45,259 bases of DNA from a virus, in IMG/VR virus record IMGVR_UViG_3300005563_000011, positions 1-45,259 of that record; one strand, 5' to 3'. A program made the translations under genes and the position numbers. Below are positions 1-6,106 of the stretch, piece after piece. Under the pieces are notes generated by a model, which was not told the DNA's origin, did not search any database, and saw only the letters and a list, made by a program, of their open reading frames with translations. Each line of letters begins with the position of its first letter. The first letter of the stretch is position 1.

Positions 1-24
1 GTGGCTATCAAGGGCGCGCTGGCG
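1..24. repeat. 24-bp terminal direct repeat, left copy
   Basis: The first 24 bases are identical to the last 24 (45236-45259). The reading frame of the gene beginning at 45008 continues without interruption when the two copies are merged. This is what a circular or circularly permuted molecule looks like when assembled with a short overlap. I infer a circle of about 45,235 bp, not a true terminal repeat of the virion DNA. Confidence 0.9.
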
Positions 25-309
25 GCGGCCGAGACGGGCGCGGACAGCGCAAGCGCATCCGGCCGGGTGATGGTGAATGGCGGCCTCGCCGCAGCTGAAG
101 CCGGCCAGGACGGGTTCGCCGCGGCGGGCGTCGTCGTCGGACGCGGCGTGTCCACCGGCGTCATGGCCGCCGCCGAAGCTGGACGGGATGGGTTCCGTGC
201 GTCCGGCAGGTGGATTGCCGTTTATGGGCGCATCGCCCGCCAGGTGGCGGCGCTGGAACGGGTGCGCGAAATCCAGGCCGAGCGCCGCCGGCGCCTGGGG
301 ATAGGATAA
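1..309 (+). CDS. C-terminal part of a repeat-rich putative virion protein (continues from 45008)
   Basis: This is the end of a roughly 178-aa protein that starts at 45008 and crosses the contig ends. It is built of four to five imperfect repeats of about 22-27 residues, each with a core like AAAEAGxDGFxAxGRV. Glycine and alanine alternate with short hydrophobic strands, which suggests a beta-solenoid or adhesin-like fold. The last 40 residues are basic and helical (RQVAALERVREIQAERRRR). It is the last rightward gene before a bidirectional terminator and lies in a cassette with a beta-helix-like protein, so a virion surface or tail accessory role is inferred. I do not recognise a named family. 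Confidence 0.75.
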   Translation: MAIKGALAAAETGADSASASGRVMVNGGLAAAEAGQDGFAAAGVVVGRGVSTGVMAAAEAGRDGFRASGRWIAVYGRIARQVAALERVREIQAERRRRLGIG

Positions 310-332
310 AGGGCCGGGTTTCCCCGGCCCTT
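309..332. terminator. Bidirectional stem-loop between convergent operons
   Basis: A perfect 10-bp stem (AAGGGCCGGG, 309-318, with CCCGGCCCTT, 323-332) closes a 4-base loop. It begins at the TAA of the rightward gene ending at 309 and lies 2 bp before the stop of the leftward gene at 334. There is no long U-tract on either side, so termination strength is uncertain, but its place between converging genes fits a shared terminator. Confidence 0.7.
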
Positions 333-333
333 G

Positions 334-462
334 TCATTCCGGCGAGGCCGGCGCGTTTATTTCATCCGGCGCGGCCGTCATCCCCGCCGCGATTTTGTCG
401 GCCATGTGGAGGGCCGCGAGCAGGCCGATCAGCACGGCGGCGCCTGTGAATGCGCGGCGCAT
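334..462 (-). CDS. Small membrane protein, 42 aa, unknown function
   Basis: The ATG at 462 overlaps the upstream stop as TGATG, which supports translational coupling. The 42-aa product begins MRRAFTGAAVLIGLLAALHM: two arginines, then one hydrophobic segment at about residues 5-19, then a short polar tail rich in Ala, Pro and Glu. This looks like a single-pass inner-membrane peptide or an uncleaved signal anchor. It is the last gene of the leftward operon, just before the shared terminator. No family is recognised. Confidence 0.6.
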   Translation of the reverse strand: MRRAFTGAAVLIGLLAALHMADKIAAGMTAAPDEINAPASPE

Positions 463-746
463 CACACGGCCACCGCCAGCTTGCCGAGCGCCGCCGTGAT
501 GGCGGAATGGGCCGTGTCGCCGGTGCCGGACACCGCGCGGCCCATGGCGGACACTTCGGCGTAAATGTCGCCGGCCTGGCGCGCCTGCAGGTGCAGCCGA
601 CTGCAGCCCGCCGGGAACCGGATTTCCAGTTCATCGTCGCCCAGGCGCAGGGTGGCAATCGTGCCGGCCTTGGCGTCCAGGCCATAGATGTTCCGGCTAG
701 GATCGGCTGCCACCACGGGGCCGATCTGCATTCGCTTCGCTTCCAT
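462..746 (-). CDS. Conserved-looking hypothetical protein, 94 aa
   Basis: I place the start at the ATG at 746 because GAAGGG lies 8 bases upstream. An ATG at 752 overlaps the preceding stop (ATGA) and would add two residues. The protein begins MEAKRMQIGPVVAADPSRNI and looks like a compact beta-rich domain with little low-complexity sequence. A C-terminal segment rich in Ala, Gly and Ser (residues about 60-94) looks helical. It belongs to the small-gene tail of the leftward operon. No motif indicates a function. Confidence 0.6.
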   Translation of the reverse strand: MEAKRMQIGPVVAADPSRNIYGLDAKAGTIATLRLGDDELEIRFPAGCSRLHLQARQAGDIYAEVSAMGRAVSGTGDTAHSAITAALGKLAVAV

Positions 747-814
747 CGTCATTTCCCTTCGTGCTGAAAATCCATTGTCGCCTGCACCGCGCCGGTGCCG
801 CATTCGTCCAGCAG

Positions 815-949
815 CTAGCGCATCGCTTCGCGTTCCGCCGCCGTGGCGTTCTGATACCAGCGCAGCGCCCACCAGCGGGCGTTCGCTTCCGTCTGCGGCG
901 GCACCGTGGCCAGCCCGGCAGCCAGCGCCACGGCGGTCCCGCTGATCAC
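815..949 (-). CDS. Small protein with an in-frame amber stop; original gene probably 749-949
   Basis: A GTG at 949 overlaps the upstream gene's stop (GTGA) and gives VISGTAVALAAGLATVPPQT and so on, 44 aa to a TAG at 815-817. In the same frame, 21 more codons follow (LLDECGTGAVQATMDFQHEGK) to a TGA at 749-751, which overlaps the next start as ATGA. The coupling at both ends suggests that the intact gene was 66 aa and that one codon, perhaps CAG, became TAG. TAG is a normal stop for many genes here, so recoding is unlikely genome-wide. A tryptophan-rich stretch (ARWWALRWYQ) is notable. Function is unknown; disruption or host amber suppression are both possible. Confidence 0.55.
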   Translation of the reverse strand: MISGTAVALAAGLATVPPQTEANARWWALRWYQNATAAEREAMR

Positions 950-1143
950 GCCGGCATCCTGGAAAGCGGCTTGGCGGGCTTCCTGCCGCCCAGCGGCGGG
1001 CGTTCCTGCGCGAGCCAGTGGGCTTCGCGTTCGGCGCGGGCGCGGGCGGCGGCTTCCTTGCGTTCCTCTAGCCGGCCCTTGCCGTCCAGGCGGGCGAGCG
1101 CGAGTTCTTCGCTGCGCGCCTTGCGGCGTTCGTAACGGTTCAT
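946..1143 (-). CDS. Small highly charged helical protein, 65 aa
   Basis: The start at 1143 (MNRYERRKARSEELALARLD) is chosen because upstream in-frame sequence looks non-coding and a small gene just upstream would end over this ATG (ATGA). The 65-aa protein is almost entirely Arg, Lys, Glu and Ala and should form one long helix, then ends in a basic Pro/Gly tail. It may bind nucleic acid or act as a protein-protein adaptor. The stop overlaps the GTG of the next gene at 949. Confidence 0.6.
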   Translation of the reverse strand: MNRYERRKARSEELALARLDGKGRLEERKEAAARARAEREAHWLAQERPPLGGRKPAKPLSRMPA

Positions 1144-1226
1144 GCGTCCGAGCCTTCCACTTCCATGGCGCCGTGGACCGGGCAGCAGGCGCCCAGTTCC
1201 TGCGCCCATTTCTTCGAAAGGCGCAC
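1140..1226 (-). CDS. Possible 28-aa peptide with CCxxH motif
   Basis: A GTG at 1226 opens a 28-codon frame that ends in a TGA overlapping the next ATG (1140-1142). Its peptide contains a GACCPVHGAME stretch, which could ligate a metal. The fit into the overlap pattern of the operon is the only support; there is no strong ribosome site and a frame this short could arise by chance. Confidence 0.3.
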   Translation of the reverse strand: MRLSKKWAQELGACCPVHGAMEVEGSDA

Positions 1227-1276
1227 CGTGTACCCGCCCTAGGCGGCGTTTAAACGCTGGTCAATACTGAAAATGC

Positions 1277-1585
1277 CTACGCGCTGATTTTCGCCAACCG
1301 GGCCGCCGTCCGCGCGTTCCAGATTTCCAGCATGGTGTCGCGCAGGGCGTCCGCGACTTTCTTGCCGCGGTGCCGCTCGATGTTGTCCAGCGTGCGCTGG
1401 CGCCGGGCGAGGGGCTGGATTGCGAGGATGGCGCGCGCCTCGCATTCGTGGCGCCAGGCTTCCGAATAGCTGCTGACCACCGTGCCATCCACCAGCGTGA
1501 CTTCGCGCGCGTCGGCGTGGGGTTTGCCGCATCCCAGGCAGCGGTGGTCCACTGCCTGGGGGAGCGCGGCGAATAGGTCCGTCAC
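1277..1585 (-). CDS. Hypothetical protein, 102 aa, with N-terminal CxxC
   Basis: The GTG at 1585 overlaps the upstream TGA (GTGA). The protein carries a CLGCGKPH element at about residues 16-23 and a C-terminal helical half rich in Arg and Ala. The segment VSSYSEAWRHECEARAILAI resembles small phage proteins that couple a short metal knuckle to a helical bundle, but I cannot name the family with certainty. It lies downstream of SSB with other zinc-knuckle proteins, so a role in DNA metabolism is only suggested. Confidence 0.7.
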   Translation of the reverse strand: MTDLFAALPQAVDHRCLGCGKPHADAREVTLVDGTVVSSYSEAWRHECEARAILAIQPLARRQRTLDNIERHRGKKVADALRDTMLEIWNARTAARLAKISA

Positions 1586-1863
1586 GGGGTGGTCAGCGGC
1601 GCGCTGATATTCATGCGGCCGTCATGGTAGTTGAACGAAACCGCATGTTCTGGCGGCGTGCCCACGGGCGCATCCACCAGGACGCCGAGAGACTTCAGCA
1701 ACTCGAATTGCGGCAGCAGCGCCACCCATACGTCATAGTCCGCTTGGGTCAGCAGGTTCGCGCCGCACTTCGGGCACGGCTTGTCCACCATGCTGGCGTC
1801 CAGCGTTTCGTGGTTTTCGCGATGATCGCAGCCGGGCGCGTCACACTTCAGAAAAGCATTCAT
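1582..1863 (-). CDS. Zinc-ribbon hypothetical protein, 93 aa
   Basis: The protein has four ordered Cys/His ligands near its N-terminus: CDAPGCDH at residues 7-14 and CPKCGANLL at residues 30-38. This is a typical small zinc ribbon. The remaining two thirds is a mixed alpha/beta stretch with no known motif. It follows ssb by 60 bp and its stop overlaps the next start, so it is co-translated with the operon. Binding to single-stranded DNA or to a replication protein is possible but unproven. Confidence 0.75.
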   Translation of the reverse strand: MNAFLKCDAPGCDHRENHETLDASMVDKPCPKCGANLLTQADYDVWVALLPQFELLKSLGVLVDAPVGTPPEHAVSFNYHDGRMNISAPLTTP

Positions 1864-1923
1864 CCGTAATCACTCCACTGCGGCGCGCCCGAATTGGCGC
1901 GCCGGTAATCCTTCAGGCCGACA

Positions 1924-2451
1924 TCAGAACGGAATGTCGTCGTCCAGGTCATCCTGGAACCCGCCGCCCGTCGAGCCGCCGCGGCCGGGGCCGTTCTGGC
2001 TTTCGTTCCAGCCCAGCCCGCGCTGGCTGCCACCGCCGGACTGGCCACCCTGCTGGCGCTGCCCGCCGCCGCCGTTGCCGCCGCCTTGGCCGCCGTTGCC
2101 GTTCGCGTCACCCAGCAGCTGAATGGTGCCGGCGAACGGCCGCAACACGATTTCGGTGCTGTACCGATCATTGCCCTGCTGGTCCTGCCACTTGCGCGTC
2201 TGCAGGGCGCCTTCCACGTAAATCTGGCTGCCCTTTTTCGTGTACCGCTCCACGATGCCCACCAGGCCGTCCCCGAACACGGCAATGCTGTGCCATTCGG
2301 TCTTTTCCTTGCGCTCGCCCGTCTGCTTGTCCTTCCAGCGTTCGCTGGTGGCAATCCGCAGGTTCGCCACCTTGTCGCCCGACTGGAACGACCGGATTTC
2401 AGGATCGGCGCCCAGTCGCCCGATCAGCTGCACTTTGTTCAAATCGCCCAT
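1924..2451 (-). CDS. ssb: Single-stranded DNA-binding protein
   Basis: This 175-aa protein is a standard bacterial-type SSB. Residues 1-105 form the OB fold, recognisable from the N-terminal [16 protein letters not shown] and the [14 protein letters not shown] and [14 protein letters not shown] strands. A Gly/Gln/Asn-rich disordered linker (about 112-165) leads to an acidic tip, DDLDDDIPF, which normally binds SSB partner proteins. It protects ssDNA during replication and recombination. It sits downstream of the Sak4-like ATPase and the RecE-like exonuclease; SSB commonly loads Sak4-type annealing proteins, so the three probably work together. Confidence 0.97.
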   Translation of the reverse strand: MGDLNKVQLIGRLGADPEIRSFQSGDKVANLRIATSERWKDKQTGERKEKTEWHSIAVFGDGLVGIVERYTKKGSQIYVEGALQTRKWQDQQGNDRYSTEIVLRPFAGTIQLLGDANGNGGQGGGNGGGGQRQQGGQSGGGSQRGLGWNESQNGPGRGGSTGGGFQDDLDDDIPF

Positions 2452-2478
2452 GTTGATCAGTATTCCCTCTGTTGAAAT

Positions 2479-2673
2479 TCAGCGGTTGCGGCGCGCGGCC
2501 TGCCAGTCGTCCCGGCAGTCGGCATCGCACCAGCGGCGTTCCGCCGGCAGCGGCGCTTCGCAGTTCAGGCAGTGCCCGGTGGCGGCGATGACCGGCCCTC
2601 GGTCCAGATTGCGCAGCGCAAGTTCGCGGTCCCGTTCTTCGTAATCGGTGGCCTGGTCGAGAACGTCAGCCAT
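2479..2673 (-). CDS. DksA/TraR-like zinc-finger protein, 64 aa
   Basis: The ATG at 2673 lies just before the upstream stop. The protein begins MADVLDQATDYEERDRELAL and contains HCLNCEAPLPAERRWCDADC: Cys-X2-Cys, then Cys-X3-Cys, as in the short phage TraR/C4 zinc-finger proteins related to DksA. Family members bind the secondary channel of host RNA polymerase and shift promoter choice, which would suit an early phage gene. The protein is short, like phage TraR homologues, and has the expected N-terminal helix. The spacing of the second Cys pair (CDADC) is slightly wider than the canonical CxxC. Confidence 0.8.
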   Translation of the reverse strand: MADVLDQATDYEERDRELALRNLDRGPVIAATGHCLNCEAPLPAERRWCDADCRDDWQAARRNR

Positions 2674-3238
2674 GGCGCCGCGCCTCCTGGCAGAACCCGC
2701 GGCGGGCGCAGGTTGCGGGCATGGCGCACCCGGCGCAGGTGGTCCAGACGGCGGACGGCACCGGCTCGCCTTCCATCCACGCGGGCGGCTGCGGCGCGTC
2801 ATCGTTCGCCGGCGCGTCCGCGATGGTGAAGTGCTGCGGATCGCGCGCGTCGTGCAGCGCCTTCAGGCGGGCCACGTGCGGCGTCAAGCCGTCCACCAGC
2901 CCGCGATAACCGCCAGCCACCTGGCGGTCATCGTTCAGCTTATCGGCCGCCGCCGCGTCCACCAGGATGGCGAGGCACGCGAGCGCGGCGGACAGGTGCG
3001 GCACACCGTCATCCGGGTCCACTTCCTCGCCTTCAAACCAGGCGTCCAGGTGGCGCTTGCAGGCGTCCACGTAAATGCTGGCGCGGACGCCGGCCACCCG
3101 CCAGTTCGTGCGGCCATATTTCAGCATGCCGTTCAGCAGGCCGATGCAGCCCATTGCCGTGGCGGTGCTGGGCCAAAGGTGCAGGGGCAGCTTGTCGCTG
3201 CCAATCGCGTCCTTCGGGTTCGTCGGTTTCGTTTCCAC
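2666..3238 (-). CDS. dATP/dGTP diphosphohydrolase-like protein with C-terminal Cys cluster
   Basis: The first 115 residues match the phage family known as dATP/dGTP diphosphohydrolase N-terminal (formerly DUF5664). Visible motifs are NPKDAIGSDKLPLHL at residues 7-21, KYGRTNWR, YVDACKRHLDAWFEGEE and the helix GVPHLSAALACLAILVDA. Such proteins alter dNTP pools, and relatives occur in phages with modified bases. No PurZ or other base-modification enzyme is visible here. The C-terminus adds CAGCAMPATCARRGFC, a likely four-Cys metal site not typical of the family. The GTG start at 3238 overlaps the upstream TAG. Confidence 0.8.
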   Translation of the reverse strand: METKPTNPKDAIGSDKLPLHLWPSTATAMGCIGLLNGMLKYGRTNWRVAGVRASIYVDACKRHLDAWFEGEEVDPDDGVPHLSAALACLAILVDAAAADKLNDDRQVAGGYRGLVDGLTPHVARLKALHDARDPQHFTIADAPANDDAPQPPAWMEGEPVPSAVWTTCAGCAMPATCARRGFCQEARRHG

Positions 3239-3465
3239 TATGCTGCCCCCTTGTCAGCTGCGGCGTTGTCGTTCGCCGCGTGATTGTTCTTGGCTTCCCA
3301 GGCTTCCACCTGATCCACGCGGTACAGGATGCGCCCGCGCAGCTTCACGTAGGACGGCCCCACCTGCCGGCAGCGCCAGTTCGCCAGCGTGCCGATGGTC
3401 ACCACGCCGTTCCAGCGCGTGACCAGTTGGTGGGGTGTCAGGAAGGCCGGCTGTTGCGTCGTCAT
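3238..3465 (-). CDS. AlpA/excisionase-like helix-turn-helix protein
   Basis: The ATG at 3465 is preferred over an upstream in-frame start. The 75-aa protein has the winged-helix pattern of AlpA/HTH_17 excisionase-like proteins: LTPHQLVTRWNGVVTIGTLA, then NWRCRQVGPSYVKLRGRILYRVDQVEAWE, where the last part forms the wing. The C-terminus is a disordered tail with an AANDN string. It could be an excisionase or a small regulator. It is far from the integrase and within a recombination operon, so a helper role in DNA binding is equally possible. Confidence 0.8.
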   Translation of the reverse strand: MTTQQPAFLTPHQLVTRWNGVVTIGTLANWRCRQVGPSYVKLRGRILYRVDQVEAWEAKNNHAANDNAAADKGAA

Positions 3466-3484
3466 GTGTGCCCCCGTCTGGCGG

Positions 3485-4465
3485 TTATTCAGCGGCCTGG
3501 GCACCATCGCCCAGCACCTGGCTGTTCAGATCGTCCAGCTGCCGGCCGCTGTCCTTCGCGCGCGCGGCGTCGAATTCCTGGGCGGCCGACTTGTATTCGT
3601 CGGGGCACGCCCCGCTGGCGCTGATCGCCTTGCGAATGTCGCCGGGCAGCGCGCGCCACGCGGCCACCAGCGCGTCCATGCCCTGTTCGGTGACGGTGCG
3701 CAGCGAGTTCTTCGCATGCTCCACGCGCGGGTCCAGCTGCTTGGCGCCGTCCACCCAGGCGCGCAGGCGCTGGCCGTCTTCGGCGGTGATGTAGCCCTGC
3801 CCGCGGCCGAGAATGTCGCGCAGTTCGGCCGGGCACTTCGCCACGTCCTGGGCGCGGCCCTCATCCCACATCATCAGGCTGGCGGTCATTTCGAACAGCA
3901 CGTTCTTTTCCGTCACCGGCTGAATGCCAATGGGGATCACTTCATTCTTGCCGTTGACCTTCTCCACCTTCACCTTTTCGCGGGCGCGGATGCAGGCGAT
4001 GATGTGCATGTCCGATTGCAGCATGGCGTTCATGAACCGCTTGTGTTCGGCCTTCGCCCGCTTCCAGTCCGGCATGCGGGGGTTCCCGGCATGGGCGATT
4101 TCTTCGCAGCCGCCCTGGCCCTCCCATTCATGGGAGACGCTATCAATCACCAGCACTTCCACGCCCATGGCCTGGAATTCCAGGATGGCGTCCACGTACC
4201 GCTGGGGAGAAAACGGCGCGTACAGATCACCGATCCAGAACCGTTCGCGCGTCGGGTGCGTCGGGTGGTCCACCAGCGCGTTCGCGTACAGCGAGCCGCG
4301 CCGGTTCTCGGTGTCGAGGAAGCCCACCTTGGTGGCGTCATAGTTGGCGAGGCCATAGGCCAGCTGCAGCGCGGTGTAAGTCTTCCCGCTGCCGGAAATG
4401 CCGGAAATTCCGACCACCAGGCGCGCGCCTTCGCGTTCGGCTTTGCGAATATTGAGAACAGACAT
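3485..4465 (-). CDS. Sak4-like RecA-fold ATPase (single-strand annealing protein)
   Basis: This 326-aa protein carries a clear Walker A, GISGSGKTYTALQ (about residues 22-34), a strand ending in DTENRRGS, and a Walker B, VEVLVIDSVSHEWEG (about 102-116). This is the architecture of phage AAA/RecA-fold proteins of the Sak4 type, annealing proteins that work with SSB. Residues 230-326 form a helical C-terminal extension not needed for the ATPase core. Its neighbours are a RecE-like 5'-3' exonuclease upstream and SSB downstream, a complete two-component recombination set. An AAGGAA ribosome site lies 8 bases before the ATG. Confidence 0.85.
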   Translation of the reverse strand: MSVLNIRKAEREGARLVVGISGISGSGKTYTALQLAYGLANYDATKVGFLDTENRRGSLYANALVDHPTHPTRERFWIGDLYAPFSPQRYVDAILEFQAMGVEVLVIDSVSHEWEGQGGCEEIAHAGNPRMPDWKRAKAEHKRFMNAMLQSDMHIIACIRAREKVKVEKVNGKNEVIPIGIQPVTEKNVLFEMTASLMMWDEGRAQDVAKCPAELRDILGRGQGYITAEDGQRLRAWVDGAKQLDPRVEHAKNSLRTVTEQGMDALVAAWRALPGDIRKAISASGACPDEYKSAAQEFDAARAKDSGRQLDDLNSQVLGDGAQAAE

Positions 4466-4477
4466 TTGGTTGGTTCC

Positions 4478-4648
4478 TTAGTGCTTAGTCGCGGGCTGGG
4501 CTTGTTCTTCCTGAACAGTCGCCATTGCGGCGGCGTGGAAGTGAGCCAAGTGCTGGGTGAATTCTTCGAAGCTGATCCCAAGTTCATGGCAGGCAGCTTC
4601 AATCTTGTGGGCGAGGGCGATCCCCCGTTCGCGGAAACCGGCATCCAT
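4478..4648 (-). CDS. Small helical protein between exonuclease and annealing protein, 56 aa
   Basis: The ATG at 4648 overlaps the exonuclease stop (ATGA). The product, beginning MDAGFRERGIALAHKIEAAC, is helical with regular hydrophobic spacing and a polar Gln-rich tail. Its position between the two recombination genes and its tight coupling suggest an accessory subunit, but no family is recognised. Confidence 0.65.
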   Translation of the reverse strand: MDAGFRERGIALAHKIEAACHELGISFEEFTQHLAHFHAAAMATVQEEQAQPATKH

Positions 4649-5517
4649 CACGCGGCCCCGATCAGGTGCGCGTTGCGGTTCAAATACCAGGCCGGCACGC
4701 CGATCTGCTGCAGCGTGTTGCCATAGCCCGGCCAGATGCCGGTGCGCTTGCATTCGGCCAGCGTGTCGAGGTTCGCGCGCATCTGCTGGCGGCCGATTTC
4801 GATGCTTTCGGCGTCCAGCACATAGGTGGCCACGGCATAGGGCGCGCGCTTTTCCACGGCGAGGAACACGAACGCCTTGGGGCGTTCCCAGCCTTCGGGG
4901 AAGTGCCCAGCGTCGTGCGACAGCTGCATCGTGTCGAGATACCAGGGCGCTTGCACGTGATAGCGGTAATTCGCCAGCGACTTCGCGAAGCCTTCCTGGC
5001 TGGCGTCTTCGGTGGTCTTCACGTCCACAATCACGCCGTCCTTGCGCCACCAGTCCGGCCGGCAGCGCAGCAGTTCCCCGGTCACCGGGTCCGTGGCGTA
5101 CACGCTGGCTTCGGCGCTGCCTTCGCAGCCAGCCAGCAGCGCGTTCGCGGCCGGGTGCTGGCGCACCGCGTGGGCCATCGCCAGCAGCTGTTCGTGCTGG
5201 TCATCGTCCAGCGCCACCTTGCCGGCGTTCGCCTCCTGGAAGGCGGCCCATTCCTCTTTCCCGGCCTTGGTGCGCCGGTCCACCTTCGGCGCCGTCACGT
5301 ATTCGTCCGCGAACCGATGCGGTTCAAGCAGCAGGGTGTGAAACGCGGTGCCGATCACCATGGCCGGCGTCGGCTCGCGCGTATTGTCGTTTGCGGTGTC
5401 TAGCACCGACTTGGCATGGAGCGGCGAGCGCGCCACCACGTCCAGTAATCCCTTATTGATTCCCTCGCCCCCGTGGTATTCAGAATTAGCAAGATCGAAG
5501 TAAACACCAGGTTCCAT
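4648..5517 (-). CDS. RecE-like 5'-3' double-strand exonuclease (PD-(D/E)XK)
   Basis: The start at 5517 (MEPGVYFDLANSEYH) is chosen over an upstream frame opening because GGGGGGT lies just before it. The 289-aa protein fits the RecE/exonuclease VIII nuclease domain. Visible active-site residues are H60 (GTAFHTLLLEP), D155 (CRPDWW), and D165 with K167 (GVIVDVKTTE); Q189 and Y192 (YHVQAPWY) are the usual final motif. The enzyme would resect linear DNA ends to give 3' single strands for the Sak4-like protein and SSB encoded downstream. The length matches phage versions, which lack the long N-terminal part of E. coli RecE. Confidence 0.88.
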   Translation of the reverse strand: MEPGVYFDLANSEYHGGEGINKGLLDVVARSPLHAKSVLDTANDNTREPTPAMVIGTAFHTLLLEPHRFADEYVTAPKVDRRTKAGKEEWAAFQEANAGKVALDDDQHEQLLAMAHAVRQHPAANALLAGCEGSAEASVYATDPVTGELLRCRPDWWRKDGVIVDVKTTEDASQEGFAKSLANYRYHVQAPWYLDTMQLSHDAGHFPEGWERPKAFVFLAVEKRAPYAVATYVLDAESIEIGRQQMRANLDTLAECKRTGIWPGYGNTLQQIGVPAWYLNRNAHLIGAA

Positions 5518-5652
5518 ATGACCCCCCGTTAGCCAACACCATTCATCGTGAAGGCAACACCGCTCATGGCGAAGTTTAACCGGCCTTGCAACCCGGTAAC
5601 TTGCCGTCACGTTGCTATGGGTTAAATTTTTCCACAGCTGCGCCGCAAGAGG
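5518..5652 (-). promoter_or_regulatory. Leader and probable promoter region of the leftward operon
   Basis: These 135 bp separate the regulator (stop at 5653) from the exonuclease start. They are AT-richer than the surroundings and hold inverted heptamers TTTAACC (5575-5581) and GGTTAAA (5620-5626), which resemble half-sites in the other early control regions. A 12-codon frame (5529-5567, MSGVAFTMNGVG) ends 11 bp before the exonuclease ATG and might be a leader peptide. I cannot define a confident -35/-10 pair. Confidence 0.45.
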
Positions 5653-6039
5653 CTACGTGTCCAATCTGGACAGCTGTTCCGCGGTGCGGATGATCGCTTT
5701 GACGGCGGCTGCGGTGGCCCGCCGCGTGCCTTCAATGTCACGCGGGCCAGCGTATCGCCAGACAGTCCCGTCCTTGACCACCCGGCCATTGCGCGCCAGT
5801 TCGGCCATCCGGCGGATCACTGTCGGGCGCGGGACGCCCACGAATTCGGCCAGCTTGCTGGCGTTCATGGGGCGGCCTTCAGTTTCACCGATGAACACGG
5901 CCGCGACCAACATCCCGTCTGCCGCATGCATCCCATAGTTTTCATTCGGCCAGTCCACGCCACGGAACGCGCGCGCGATGTCCAGGAACAGGCGCGAAAT
6001 CAGCAGACTTCGCTGCAGTTCGTCCGTTGACCTTTCCAC
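5653..6039 (-). CDS. Winged-helix transcriptional regulator (candidate phage repressor)
   Basis: This 128-aa protein, starting at a GTG (6039), has a MarR-like winged-helix core. Residues about 58-78 (MNASKLAEFVGVPRPTVIRR) form the helix-turn-helix and residues about 79-100 (MAELARNGRVVKDGTVWRY) the wing. The C-terminal helix probably dimerises. It is divergent from the helicase at 6107 and upstream of the leftward operon, exactly where a lysis-lysogeny or early-gene regulator would sit. No CI-type repressor with a peptidase domain is present in the window, so this protein is the best candidate for immunity, which is an inference from position. Confidence 0.75.
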   Translation of the reverse strand: MERSTDELQRSLLISRLFLDIARAFRGVDWPNENYGMHAADGMLVAAVFIGETEGRPMNASKLAEFVGVPRPTVIRRMAELARNGRVVKDGTVWRYAGPRDIEGTRRATAAAVKAIIRTAEQLSRLDT

Positions 6040-6081
6040 TGCTCCACCCTATCGCTCATGACGTTTTCGGGGCGCCGCAAG

Positions 6082-6097
6082 ATTAACCGGGGGTAAT
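6082..6097. promoter_or_regulatory. Near-palindromic candidate operator upstream of the helicase gene
   Basis: ATTAACCGGGGGTAAT is a near-perfect palindrome of ATTAnCC half-sites, in the 67-bp gap between the divergent regulator and helicase genes. Similar half-sites occur at 8511-8517, 8531-8537, 5575-5581 and 5620-5626. TAATAC at 6094-6099 could be a -10 box, which would put transcription start close to the ATG at 6107 and give a nearly leaderless mRNA. Confidence 0.5.
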
Positions 6098-6106
6098 ACT
6101 AGGCTT

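Noticed and set aside
2666-3238. 2-aminoadenine (Z-genome) pathway
   Set aside because: Only a diphosphohydrolase-like protein is present. No PurZ-like synthetase, HD-type DatZ or phage DNA polymerase was found.
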